NCBI GenBank assembly: GCA_020852055.1
Contig: JADZBP010000110.1
Span: 1-35,016 of the forward strand
Origin: Candidatus Latescibacterota bacterium
GTDB lineage: Bacteria; Latescibacterota; UBA2968; UBA8231
Direction of reading: 5' to 3'
Length of the DNA: 35,016 nucleotides
Both the position numbers and the translations under genes were made by a program. Under the pieces are notes generated by a model, which had not been told where the DNA came from, made no database searches, and worked only from the letters and a program-made list of their open reading frames with translations. Of the stretch, positions 22,224-33,925 are shown piece by piece; position 1 is the stretch's first letter, and every line of letters starts with the position of its first letter.

Positions 22224-23272
22224 TGCTGAGCGAATCGCGATTGCGCCACCTGCTCCGCTCCTTTGCCGACCTGCGCCTCGGGGTGGTGGGCGACTTCTTC
22301 CTCGACGCGTACTACGACTGCGACCCCCGCCTCGACGAGCGCTCCCTGGAAACGGGGCGCACCTGTTACCAGGTGGTGCGCACCCGCCGCCAGGCCGGGG
22401 CCGCCGGCACCGTGGCCGCCAATCTGGCCGCCCTGGGGGTGGGCCAGGTGGAAGCTGTGGGTTTCTGCGGCGACGACGGCGAAGGCTACGAATTGCGCCG
22501 CGCCATGCAGGGCCTGGGCCTGAATCTGGATGGTTTCCTCTGCCGGCCCGACCGCTTCACCCCCACCTATGGCAAACCCTGCTATGTCGATACCGCCCGC
22601 ACCGGCCTGCCGGTGCGCGAGGAATTGGAACGCCTCGACACCAAGAACCGCCGCCCCACCCCGCGCGATCTACAAGATGCCCTCATCGCTCACCTCGAAG
22701 CACGCTTGCCGCACTGGCACGGCGCCGTGCTGCTCGACCAGGTGAGCGAGCCGGGTTGCGGGGTGCTCACCGACCGGGTGCGCCGTTTCCTGGCCGGTCA
22801 GGCCCGCCGCCGGCCGGAGCAAATCCTCCTGGCCGACTCGCGCCAGCTCATCGGCCTCTTCCGCCAGGTGATGATCAAACCCAACCAGTTCGAGGCGGCC
22901 CGCGCCCTGGGCAACCCCGCCCGCCACCCGCCCGCCCTGCGCACCTCCATCGCCCAGGCCCAGGCCCTGTCCCGCCGCAGCGGCCGGCCCGTCTTCCTCA
23001 CCCTGGGCGAAGGGGGCATGCTGGTGGCACAGGCCAGCCAGGTGGAGCACGTGCCCGCCTATCGCGTCGAAGGCCCCATCGACCCGGTGGGCGCTGGGGA
23101 TTCCACCTCCGCCGCCCTGGTAGCCTCGCTGAGCGCCGGGGCCGAATTACCCGAGGCCGCCCGGCTGGCCAACCTGGTCGCCTCCATCACCATCCAGCAA
23201 CTGGGGACCACCGGCACCGCCTCGCCGGCCCAGATCCGGCGCCGCTACCGCCAGGTGCGCGATGCCCTATAA
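22223..23272 (+). CDS. PfkB-family carbohydrate kinase (RfaE/HldE kinase-like)
   Basis: 349 residues. PfkB kinases phosphorylate sugars or nucleosides with ATP. The N-terminal strand reads LGVVGDFFLDAYYDCDPR, similar to the GDVMLD start of heptose-7-phosphate kinases (RfaE/HldE domain I). AGAAGTVAANLAALG fits the first PfkB signature, and DPVGAGDSTSAALVASL is the second, with catalytic Asp293. Compared with HldE, residues 125-215 are divergent and include an extra WHGAVLLDQVSEPGCG segment. ATG at 22223 is chosen because it overlaps the HAD stop; an open frame further upstream lies inside the HAD gene. Not certain to be a heptose kinase; no cytidylyltransferase domain follows. Confidence 0.8.
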   Translation: MLSESRLRHLLRSFADLRLGVVGDFFLDAYYDCDPRLDERSLETGRTCYQVVRTRRQAGAAGTVAANLAALGVGQVEAVGFCGDDGEGYELRRAMQGLGLNLDGFLCRPDRFTPTYGKPCYVDTARTGLPVREELERLDTKNRRPTPRDLQDALIAHLEARLPHWHGAVLLDQVSEPGCGVLTDRVRRFLAGQARRRPEQILLADSRQLIGLFRQVMIKPNQFEAARALGNPARHPPALRTSIAQAQALSRRSGRPVFLTLGEGGMLVAQASQVEHVPAYRVEGPIDPVGAGDSTSAALVASLSAGAELPEAARLANLVASITIQQLGTTGTASPAQIRRRYRQVRDAL

Positions 23273-24368
23273 ACGCCTCGACCCGCGCCAGATCCGCGTC
23301 CGGCCCCTGGCCACCCGCCAGAGCAAACACACCATCGAAGAAATCCGCATCGACCCCGATGCCCCGCCCCCTGATCCAGGGGACATGGCCCCAGGTATCG
23401 AAGCGCTGGCTGCACGCATCCGCGCCGCCCGCCGGCAGGGCGCTGCGGTGATCCTGGCCTACGGGGCCCACCTGGTCAAGAACGGCCTGGGCCCGGTGGT
23501 GACCCGCCTGCTCGAAGGGGGTTGGATCACCCACCTGGCCACCAACGGGGCCGGCACCATCCACGACTGGGAATACGCCTTCCAGGGCCGCTCCGAGGAG
23601 GACGTGCGCGCTCACGTCGCCCAGGGCTGTTTCGGCGCCTGGCAGGAGACCGGTTTCTACATCCACCTGGCGGTGCTGGCCGGCAGCCTGGAGGGCCGGG
23701 GCTACGGCGAATCCCTGGGGAAATTCATCCGGGAAGAGGGCTGCCTCCTGCCCACCCGCGAGGAGTTGGCCGCGGCCCTGGCAGCCTGGAGTAGCCACCC
23801 CACCGACGACGAAGGCATGCCGGCCCGCGCCGAGTTGCTGCAGGCCATGGCCCGCTTCGACCTGCGCTCCGGTCCCTGGCAGGTCCCCCATCCCCACAAA
23901 GACTTCTCCCTCACCGCCAACGCCTTCCGCCTGGGCGTGCCGCTCACCGTACACCCCGGCATCGGCTACGACATCGTCTACAACCACCCCCTGGCCAATG
24001 GCGCCATCCTCGGCCGGGGCGCCGGCACCGACTACCAGGTCTTCGCCGCCAGCGTGGGCCGGCTGGAGGGCGGGGTGTTCCTCTCGGTGGGTTCGGCGAT
24101 CATGGCCCCCCAGATCTTCGAAAAAGCCCTCTCCATCGCCAACGACCTGCGCCTGCAACAGGGCCGGGAAGTCCTGCATCCCTATATCGCCGTCAACGAT
24201 CTGGCCCAGCTTTCCTGGGACTGGTCCAAGGGCGAGCCCCCTGCCAGCGACCCGGCCTACTATCTGCGCTTCTGCAAATCCTTCAGTCGTATGGGCGGGG
24301 AACTGGCCTACCTGGGCGGGGACAACCGGGTGCTGCTGCAGAATCTGTGGAAAGCCCTGCGCGCCTGA
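23262..24368 (+). CDS. Unrecognised cytoplasmic protein, faintly deoxyhypusine-synthase-like
   Basis: 368 residues, starting inside the kinase gene (11-base overlap), so translation is coupled. No signal peptide or membrane helix. A Rossmann-like core is suggested by GAAVILAYGAHLVKNGLG, LEGGWITHLATNGAGTIHD and WEYAFQGRSEEDVRA; the layout (strand, then a small-residue loop with SGL/NGL, then a strand ending in T-x-G-x-I-x-D) parallels deoxyhypusine synthase (TSNM..SGL..; VTTAGGIEED). A second conserved-looking block is VPLTVHPGIGYDIVYNHP and SVGSAIMAPQIFEKA. Bacterial deoxyhypusine-synthase-like proteins exist with other roles (for example homospermidine synthesis), but the active-site lysine is not evident, so the assignment is speculative. 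The fixed HAD-kinase-this order suggests a common pathway. Confidence 0.7.
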   Translation: MPYKRLDPRQIRVRPLATRQSKHTIEEIRIDPDAPPPDPGDMAPGIEALAARIRAARRQGAAVILAYGAHLVKNGLGPVVTRLLEGGWITHLATNGAGTIHDWEYAFQGRSEEDVRAHVAQGCFGAWQETGFYIHLAVLAGSLEGRGYGESLGKFIREEGCLLPTREELAAALAAWSSHPTDDEGMPARAELLQAMARFDLRSGPWQVPHPHKDFSLTANAFRLGVPLTVHPGIGYDIVYNHPLANGAILGRGAGTDYQVFAASVGRLEGGVFLSVGSAIMAPQIFEKALSIANDLRLQQGREVLHPYIAVNDLAQLSWDWSKGEPPASDPAYYLRFCKSFSRMGGELAYLGGDNRVLLQNLWKALRA

Positions 24369-24429
24369 TCCAGAAGGGCCCCTCCCTTTGACTGGCCTGC
24401 CGCACTTAAGCAATATTAGAATATCTGGA

Positions 24430-24509
24430 GATTCCGGCGGCTGCACTCCTATCTGCCCCACCGCACCCATCGGCAGGTTTTCCCGACCCTCTGATTCTGG
24501 CGGCTGCAC
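24430..24509 (+). repeat. 17-base direct repeat upstream of the histidine kinase
   Basis: GATTCCGGCGGCTGCAC (24430-24446) and GATTCTGGCGGCTGCAC (24493-24509) differ by one base and are 63 bases apart; the second ends at the ribosome site AGGAGG (24510-24515). They lie in the 159-base gap 24369-24527 before the kinase. A weak promoter-like pair (TTGACT 24388-24393, 17-base spacer, CAATAT 24411-24416) precedes them. They may be an operator or a relic duplication. Confidence 0.5.
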
Positions 24510-24527
24510 AGGAGGCCCGATTTGCCC

Positions 24528-28007
<3,480 letters not shown>

Positions 28008-28010
<3 letters not shown>

Positions 28011-28086
28011 GCCGGTCTGAAAAGTCGCTTTTAGGCCCAAACCCGGCTGCAAGCGACGCCAGAATGGAGTTTGCAGACAGGCCCTA
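28008..28086. repeat. Imperfect palindrome between convergent genes, containing both stop codons
   Basis: From the outside in, TAGGCC/GGCC-C-TA (28008-28013 with 28081-28086), GTCTG/CAGAC (28015-28019 with 28074-28078) and GTCGCTT/AAGCGAC (28024-28030 with 28051-28057) are complementary, with unpaired bases between, especially 28058-28073. The kinase stop (TAG, 28008-28010) and the ligase stop (CTA on plus, 28084-28086) are the outermost bases. It could act as a bidirectional terminator or be a REP-like insertion. Confidence 0.55.
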
Positions 28087-29910
28087 GATCCTGGTGGCCG
28101 CCTCGAGGACCTGGTGGTAGCGTTTGACCACCTCGCCGGGGACCACCTTCTTCAGGCCTTTGGTCAGGGTGCCGGCCTCCTCGCTCAGCGACTCGGGCAG
28201 CAGAACCACCTTCTGGGGCCGCTCGTGGGCCGGCAGACCAGCCTCGTCCGCCTCCCTCAACATGAGCTGGCGCACCCGCTCGGCCAGCGCCGGGAAAACC
28301 CGCAGGGCGCTTTCGTCGCCCAGGGGCAAGCCGGGCATGTCGGCGATCTTTCTGGCCTCCTCCAGGTCCACGGAGACCAGGGCCACCGGGGCGCTCAGGT
28401 GCTGGTCTCCCCAGATCAACACGTGCTCCACCAGGGTCGCCCGCGCATAGATGCGCTCCAGCAGTTCGGGGTTGATAAACTCTCCGTTGCGCAGCTTGAA
28501 CTGCCGCCCCACCCGCCCGCCGAAACGCAGAAATCCCTCCTCGTCCATGCTGAACAGGTCGCCGGTCCGGTACCAGACCTTGCCGGCGGCGTCCTCGACC
28601 AGCACCCGGGCGGTCTGGTCCGGATCGTCGAGGTATCCCTTCATCACGTTCGGGCCGCTGGCCCACAGTTCGCCCACCCGGCCGCCGCTGCCCCGGTAGG
28701 TGCCGCTGGCCGGATCACCGTAACCGACCTCCTCGCCCTGCGGTCCCATCAGCCGCACCTCGATCAGGGGGCGGCCCACCGTGCCCACCTTGCGGCCTCC
28801 CAGATGGTTGGCGGCGATCAGCGGGGCGCATTCGGTGGTACCGTACCCCTCGATGGTGCGTATACCCAGCACGTCCTGGAAGAAATCGAGCGCCTCCGGG
28901 TCGGCCTTGGCCGAACCGATGATCAGCAGTTCGAGGTTGGCGCCCACCCGCTTGCTGAGTTGCTCGCGGATCTGGGCCACCACCTTGGCGCCGAGGGTAG
29001 CATCGACCAGCCGGTCCGCCAGGCCGCCCTCACCCCGCGCCAGCCGCTGCCGGGCCCGCACCGCCCGCTGGATCAGCCGGCCCTTGAGGCCGCCGGCCTG
29101 GATCTCCTTGCGCACGTTGCCGAAAACCTTGTCAAGTACCAATGGGACGGTGAGGAACCCCTCGGGCTCCGAGTAGCGGATGTCGCTGAGCACCCGGTCC
29201 GGCGAGCGGGCCAGATCCAGGACCCAGCCCTTGGCCAATGGATAATAGATATTGAGGATACCCATGGAGTGGTAGTCGGGCGCGGATTTGAAGAGCCGGA
29301 AGGGTTCGCGGGCGCTGATCAGATCCCACACCTCCTCGACGTTGGCGACGATATTGGCGTGGGTTTGCAACACCCCCTTGGGCAGGCCCGAGGAGCCCGA
29401 GGTATAGAGCACCTTCGACTCGTCGTCGGGAAGCACCGCCACCACCGGCGGGGGCGGGGCGTCGGCGCGCAGCAACCCCGCCCACTCTTCGCTCTCGACC
29501 GGTATGCGCCGCAGCGGGGTGCGGATGAAGGAAGCGATGCGCCCCATCACCTCCTCGCCCCTGGCGTCGGTGAAGAGCACCTCGATGCCCGAGTGGTGGA
29601 TGGTGTGGATCAGGAGTTCGGGGGCCAGCTTGTTGCACAGGGGCACGGCGCACAGCCCCAGAAGGTCGGTGGCCAGGAAAACCAGCACCGATTCCAGTCC
29701 ACCTTCGGTCAGCAGGCCCACCCGCTGGCCCTGCTGCAGACCCAGCCCGGCCAACCCGGCGGCCAGGCGATCGCGCAAGGCGTGTAGTTCGGCATAGCTG
29801 AGCGGCTGGTAACTCAGGTCGCTGCTCTGCCCCTTGAGCACCCGCACCGCCGTGCGCCCGGCGTGGCGGGAAAAACTCTCGTCCATCAGGTCCTTGAGGG
29901 TCCGGCTCAT
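28084..29910 (-). CDS. Long-chain fatty acid-CoA ligase (AMP-forming, FadD-like)
   Basis: 608 residues from the ATG at 29910 (GGGAG seven bases upstream; longer starts cross the divergent intergenic region). ANL-superfamily adenylate-forming enzyme: the phosphate loop is YTSGSSGLPKGV (169-180), the adenine motif is YGTTE (356-360), then YRTGDLF and GRVGRQFKLRNGEFINPE at the hinge, and a C-terminal catalytic lysine in LTKGLKKV. Acyl-CoA synthetases activate fatty acids for beta-oxidation or lipid synthesis, on the cytoplasmic side of the membrane. The order and length match long-chain acyl-CoA ligases rather than acetyl-CoA synthetases. It converges on the histidine kinase and diverges from the outer-membrane protein gene. 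Regulatory link to either is not evident. Confidence 0.9.
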   Translation of the reverse strand: MSRTLKDLMDESFSRHAGRTAVRVLKGQSSDLSYQPLSYAELHALRDRLAAGLAGLGLQQGQRVGLLTEGGLESVLVFLATDLLGLCAVPLCNKLAPELLIHTIHHSGIEVLFTDARGEEVMGRIASFIRTPLRRIPVESEEWAGLLRADAPPPPVVAVLPDDESKVLYTSGSSGLPKGVLQTHANIVANVEEVWDLISAREPFRLFKSAPDYHSMGILNIYYPLAKGWVLDLARSPDRVLSDIRYSEPEGFLTVPLVLDKVFGNVRKEIQAGGLKGRLIQRAVRARQRLARGEGGLADRLVDATLGAKVVAQIREQLSKRVGANLELLIIGSAKADPEALDFFQDVLGIRTIEGYGTTECAPLIAANHLGGRKVGTVGRPLIEVRLMGPQGEEVGYGDPASGTYRGSGGRVGELWASGPNVMKGYLDDPDQTARVLVEDAAGKVWYRTGDLFSMDEEGFLRFGGRVGRQFKLRNGEFINPELLERIYARATLVEHVLIWGDQHLSAPVALVSVDLEEARKIADMPGLPLGDESALRVFPALAERVRQLMLREADEAGLPAHERPQKVVLLPESLSEEAGTLTKGLKKVVPGEVVKRYHQVLEAATRI

Positions 29911-29938
29911 CGTCTCGCTCCCGTGGTTTGACGGAGAT

Positions 29939-29944
29939 AATATA
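29939..29944 (-). promoter_or_regulatory. Possible -10 box in the ligase/barrel divergent interval
   Basis: The 136-base interval 29911-30046 separates divergent genes. TATATT on the minus strand is a good -10 match about 30 bases before the ligase ATG, but no convincing -35 box lies 16-18 bases upstream. On the plus strand no paired boxes stand out; GAGG eight bases before the ATG at 30047 is the ribosome site there. Confidence 0.25.
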
Positions 29945-30046
29945 AACCCCTGGCAGATAAAACCCACGCTTTGCGCTCGGGGCGGCCACGTCCTTATTTT
30001 TGCTCCGCTCTCAGTCTGCCCCTTCACCGACACCGAGGATACCCAG

Positions 30047-31666
30047 ATGAAGCGATTCTTTGCCGGCCTGCTGCTCCTGGCTGCCACCCAACTGGCCGCC
30101 GCCGAACCCGGCCTCAAGCCCAGCTACAGCGCCAGTATGGGCAGCGTCACCGTGGGCGACCAGCAGCTCTACCGCCTCAGCCTGCGCCCGGACATCCCCA
30201 TCGGCAACTGGGGCGTGGCCCTCGACATCGAACTCTTCATCGACAGCCAGGGCGGCCTCAGCAAGCGCGGCTGGGATCTGGGCACCTCCACCAAGGCGAC
30301 GGACACCTTCTTGCGCAAGCTCTATTATGTGCGCTACGGCAAACCCGAAGACCCCACCTTCGTCAAGGTGGGCGCCCTCGACCAGGTCACCCTCGGCTAC
30401 GGCCTGATCATGGACGGGTACCGCAACACCCTCCAGTATCCGGGCCTCAAGAAGACCGGCCTCTATTTCCATCGCCGCGACCTGGGCGCCATGGGCCTGG
30501 GCCTCGAAGGGGTGATCAACAATTTCCAGGACTTCCAGGAGGGCAGCGCCCTGCTGGGGGCGCGGGTGTCGGCCAAGGCCACCGACCGGCTCGAGATCGG
30601 CCTCACCTACGTGATGGACCTGGATCAGTACGGCGGGCTGGTGGATGGCGACGGCGATGGCTACCCCGATGCCGTCGACGCCTTCCCCGGCGACAAGGGC
30701 CGCGCCCTCGACAACGACGGCGACGGCGTCGCCGATGCCCTGGACAGCGACGACAACAACAACGGGGCCCTCGATGCCGACCCCAACAGCGGTCTGCCAC
30801 CGGCCCTCATCACCGACCTCACCAACCTCAGCACCAACTACGGCGACGCGGTCTTTCCGGTGGACCGGCTGGTCAGCCGCAAGCGCCCTTTCAACAAGGA
30901 GCAGGTGGGCGGCGACTTCTTCAGCATCCTCGGCTTCGACGCCGCCTACCCGCTGGTGCAGAGCAGCCAGCTCGGCCTCAAGCTCTACGGTCAGATGGCC
31001 ATGCTCATCGACAACAACGACGGCCTGACCCCGGCCGAAGCCGACAGCCAGGGGGTGGAGGCCGGCAACCGCAAGGCCAAGGGTTTCGGCCTGGCCGCCC
31101 CCGGTCTGCTGCTGAACATGGGCCCCTTCAGAGGCCAATTGGAATTTCGCCACTTCCAGAAGGACTTCGATTCCAACTACTTCGACAACCTCTACGAGCT
31201 CGACCGCGCCCGCCTCGACGTGGCTACGGGCAAGGCCCAGTCCAAGGACGCCCGCCTGACCCGCGGCGAGACCCTCACCGGGGTCTTCGGCAAGGCCGGC
31301 ACCAACCTCTACGGCATGGTGGACGCCAGCGCCGACTACCAGTACCTGACCGGCGCCGACGATCCCAAACAACAAGTGCACGCCAGCGCCAGCCTCTCGG
31401 GCCGGCTGCTGGAACAGATTCCGCGGCTGCGCCAGGCCCAGGCCTATTACCAGAAGAACAACATCGGCGTGTACCTGGACGAAAACGGGGAGAAGGACGC
31501 TTTCTTCGATCCCACCCCCGACACCTTCTACGGCTATCTGCTGGGCCTGGAAGTCAACAGCGGGGTCGCCCTCTGCTGGGATACCCGTTTCCTCTACCGG
31601 CGCACCGCCGTCGGCAAGTTGGAACGCCAGAAGGTGATGACCATCGAAACCGTCTTCACCTTCTGA
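30047..31666 (+). CDS. Outer-membrane beta-barrel protein with aspartate-rich calcium-type insert
   Basis: 539 residues, ATG at 30047 with GAGG eight bases upstream. The signal peptide is MKRFFAGLLLLAATQLAAA. The mature protein has many amphipathic strands (YRLSLRPDIPIGNWGVALDI, YYVRYGKPED, LEIGLTYVMDL, LYGMVDASADYQYL), and the last residue is phenylalanine (TIETVFTF), as is usual for BAM-folded barrels. Residues about 198-250 are a thrombospondin-type-3-like calcium-binding insert (VDGDGDGYPDAVD, LDNDGDGVADALD, NNNGALDADPNSG) placed within the barrel, probably in an outside loop. It has no obvious plug or TonB box. It is the first gene of a unit that continues with an enolase-superfamily enzyme and two dipeptidases, so it may admit their substrate. 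A porin-like role is inference. Confidence 0.8.
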   Translation: MKRFFAGLLLLAATQLAAAEPGLKPSYSASMGSVTVGDQQLYRLSLRPDIPIGNWGVALDIELFIDSQGGLSKRGWDLGTSTKATDTFLRKLYYVRYGKPEDPTFVKVGALDQVTLGYGLIMDGYRNTLQYPGLKKTGLYFHRRDLGAMGLGLEGVINNFQDFQEGSALLGARVSAKATDRLEIGLTYVMDLDQYGGLVDGDGDGYPDAVDAFPGDKGRALDNDGDGVADALDSDDNNNGALDADPNSGLPPALITDLTNLSTNYGDAVFPVDRLVSRKRPFNKEQVGGDFFSILGFDAAYPLVQSSQLGLKLYGQMAMLIDNNDGLTPAEADSQGVEAGNRKAKGFGLAAPGLLLNMGPFRGQLEFRHFQKDFDSNYFDNLYELDRARLDVATGKAQSKDARLTRGETLTGVFGKAGTNLYGMVDASADYQYLTGADDPKQQVHASASLSGRLLEQIPRLRQAQAYYQKNNIGVYLDENGEKDAFFDPTPDTFYGYLLGLEVNSGVALCWDTRFLYRRTAVGKLERQKVMTIETVFTF

Positions 31667-31676
31667 AAGGAACTCC

Positions 31677-32789
31677 ATGAAGATCACCCGCGTTTCCGCC
31701 ATTGTTCTGCGCCTGCCCCAGGTCACCGCCGCCTGCGACGGCACCCAGGACACCTGTCTGATCAAGATCGAGACCGATGAGGGCCACACCGGCTGGGGCG
31801 AGGTGGATTCCTGCCCCACGGTGGTCAAGGCCATCGTCGAGGCCCCCCTCTCCCACCAGATCTGCAACGGTATAGCCAATGCCCTGGCCGGCGCCGACCC
31901 GCTGGCCCTCGACTCCTGTATGCACCGCATGCAGTCGGCGGCCAACTACTACGGTCGCACCGCCGCCGGCGCCCACGCCATGGCCGGGGTGAACATCGCC
32001 CTGTGGGACATCGCCGGCAAAGCCTGCGGCCGCCCGGTGTACCAGCTCCTGGGCGGGCCGCATAAAACCCGTTTCCGCGCCTACTGCTCCATCCTCTTCG
32101 GCGATACCCCGGCCGAGACCTACGAGCGGGGCCGTCGCTTCGCCGATCTGGGCTTCACCGCCGTCAAGTTCGGCTGGGGCCCCATGGGCCAGAGCGAGGC
32201 CAACGACATCGCCCTGGTGCGCGAGGCCCGGCGCGGGGTGGGCGACCAGGTGGACGTGCTCATCGACGCCGGCCAGGTCTGGGACTGGAAGACCGCCCTC
32301 AAACGCGCCCACCAGTTCACCGAGTTCCGGCCCTTCTGGCTCGAAGAACCCCTGCACCCCGAGGACGTGGCCGGGTACGCCCGCCTCTGCGCCGCCAGTC
32401 CCCTGCCCATCGCCACCGGCGAGGCCGAGGCGCGTTTCCCCGACTTCGAGCGCCTGCTGGTCGAAGGCGGCCTCGACTGGGTGCAACCCGACCCAGGCCG
32501 CTGCGGCATCTCCACCATGGTCGAGGTGGCCCGGCTGGCCCATCGCCTGCACCGCAAGGTGGTCAACCACAGCTTCAAGAGCGGCATCACCATCGCCGCC
32601 TCCCTGCACGGCCTGGCCGCCGCCCCCCACGGCGAGGTCTTCGAGTACTGCATGGCCGACTCCCCCCTGCGCCACGACCTAACGGTGGAGAAATTCCCCG
32701 TGGTCGACGGCTACGTGCACCTGCCCGAAGGCCCCGGCCTGGGCGTGACCATCCGCGAAGAGACCATCCAGAAATACCGCGTAGCCTGA
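31677..32789 (+). CDS. Mandelate racemase/enolase-superfamily enzyme
   Basis: 370 residues, AAGGA before the ATG. Enolase-superfamily enzymes abstract a proton next to a carboxylate, aided by a magnesium ion. The N-terminal capping domain (1-125) is followed by the barrel with a lysine at the end of the second strand (AVKFGWG, Lys164; the usual KxK is reduced to K-F-G), metal ligands Asp197 (LIDAGQ), Glu223 (WLEEPL) and Glu249 (ATGEAE), and an Asp/His pair (QPDPGRCG Asp272; VNHSFKSG His298). The 26-residue ligand spacing equals that of mandelate racemase, and the Asp/His pair argues for the racemase/acid-sugar dehydratase subgroup rather than the dipeptide epimerase subgroup. The substrate is not known; the dipeptidase neighbours leave a peptide substrate open. 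Confidence 0.85.
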   Translation: MKITRVSAIVLRLPQVTAACDGTQDTCLIKIETDEGHTGWGEVDSCPTVVKAIVEAPLSHQICNGIANALAGADPLALDSCMHRMQSAANYYGRTAAGAHAMAGVNIALWDIAGKACGRPVYQLLGGPHKTRFRAYCSILFGDTPAETYERGRRFADLGFTAVKFGWGPMGQSEANDIALVREARRGVGDQVDVLIDAGQVWDWKTALKRAHQFTEFRPFWLEEPLHPEDVAGYARLCAASPLPIATGEAEARFPDFERLLVEGGLDWVQPDPGRCGISTMVEVARLAHRLHRKVVNHSFKSGITIAASLHGLAAAPHGEVFEYCMADSPLRHDLTVEKFPVVDGYVHLPEGPGLGVTIREETIQKYRVA

Positions 32790-32798
32790 GAGGTATCC

Positions 32799-33920
32799 AT
32801 GCTGATCATCGATGGCCATCTCGACATGGCCTATAACGCCACCTACCACCGCCGCGACCTCACCCGCACCGTGCAGGAGTTGCGCGAGCGCGAGGACCCC
32901 GCGCCCCCGCGCGGCCCCGACCACCCCGATTCCCTGCGCGAACGGCGCGGCCTCGAACCCATGGGCAAAGGCGTGGTCACCGTCACCCTGCCGGCCATGC
33001 GCCAGGGGCAGGTGGGTATCATGCTCTCCACCATCATGTCGCGGGTGCAGATGCCCGGCATCACCATGAACGACGGCATGCGCACCCAGGTGGGCGCCGG
33101 GGCCATCGGCCAGTCGCACCTCTTCTACTACCAGGCCCTCGAACGCCTGGGGGAAATCAAGTTCATCCGCACCCTCGCCGACCTCGAAGCCAGCGTCAAA
33201 GCCTGGGAGCATCCCACCCCCCAGACCCCGGTGGGCCTCATCCTCTCCATGGAGAGTGCCGACCCCATCCTCGGCCCCGACCAGGTGCCGCAGTGGTGGG
33301 ACTGGGGCCTGCTCTCGGTGGGCATCACCCACTTCGGGGTCAACACCTGGGGCCACGGCACCGGCACCCGCGGCGGCCTCTTCCCCAATGCCTACCCGCT
33401 GATGGACGCCCTGCGCGCCGCCGGCATGGTCCTCGACCTGACCCACGCCGCGGATCTCACCTTCTGGCAGATCCTCGAATACTGGGACGGCCCCGTACAC
33501 GCCAGCCACTGCGTGTGCCGCGCGCTGGTGCCCGGACAGCGGCACCTCAGCGACGAAATGATCCGCGCCCTCACCGACCGGGGCGGGGTGATCGGCATGG
33601 TCTTCGCCGAGCCCATGCTCAACCCGGCGTGGAATTTCGACCACCCCGAGGCCTGGCCGCCCACGGCCAAGCGCTCGATGAAGGCGGCCATCGACCACAT
33701 CGACCACATCTGCCAACTCACCGGCAACTGCGACCACGTGGCCATCGGCTCCGACCTGGACGGCGGCTTTGGCCGCGAGACCTCGCCGGTGGACTACGAC
33801 ACCATTGCCGATCTGCAGAAGTTCCTGGACATGCTGGAGCGCCGCGGCTTCACCCAGGAGCAGATCGCCAAGATCGCCCATGGCAACCTCTTGAACTTCT
33901 TCCGCCGCGTGTGGAGCTGA
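32799..33920 (+). CDS. M19-family (renal dipeptidase-like) metallopeptidase, first of pair
   Basis: 373 residues, GAGG before the ATG. M19 enzymes are two-zinc amidohydrolase-fold dipeptidases, many accepting a D-residue at the C-terminal side. Zinc ligands are visible: HxD (IDGHLDMA, His7 and Asp9), the bridging glutamate (SMESADPILG), and histidines in LDLTHAAD and HASHCVCRAL; the catalytic-side aspartate is in GSDLDGGFG. It has an N-terminal insert (about 30-60, charged and proline-rich) not in its neighbour. No signal peptide, so probably cytoplasmic. It is 10 bases after the enolase-family gene and five before its paralogue. Confidence 0.9.
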   Translation: MLIIDGHLDMAYNATYHRRDLTRTVQELREREDPAPPRGPDHPDSLRERRGLEPMGKGVVTVTLPAMRQGQVGIMLSTIMSRVQMPGITMNDGMRTQVGAGAIGQSHLFYYQALERLGEIKFIRTLADLEASVKAWEHPTPQTPVGLILSMESADPILGPDQVPQWWDWGLLSVGITHFGVNTWGHGTGTRGGLFPNAYPLMDALRAAGMVLDLTHAADLTFWQILEYWDGPVHASHCVCRALVPGQRHLSDEMIRALTDRGGVIGMVFAEPMLNPAWNFDHPEAWPPTAKRSMKAAIDHIDHICQLTGNCDHVAIGSDLDGGFGRETSPVDYDTIADLQKFLDMLERRGFTQEQIAKIAHGNLLNFFRRVWS

Positions 33921-33925
33921 ATCCC

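Noticed and set aside
28114-29787. 557-codon plus-strand open frame over the acyl-CoA ligase
   Set aside because: Gln/Gly/His-rich shadow; the minus strand contains all ANL motifs.
30640-30790. GAC/GGC-rich stretch that looks like a DNA tandem repeat
   Set aside because: It is explained by aspartate-rich calcium-type loops in the barrel protein; the units are not regular at DNA level.
30011-31945. 644-codon minus-strand open frame over the barrel gene
   Set aside because: Val/Gly/Glu-rich shadow; the plus-strand frame has a signal peptide and terminal phenylalanine.
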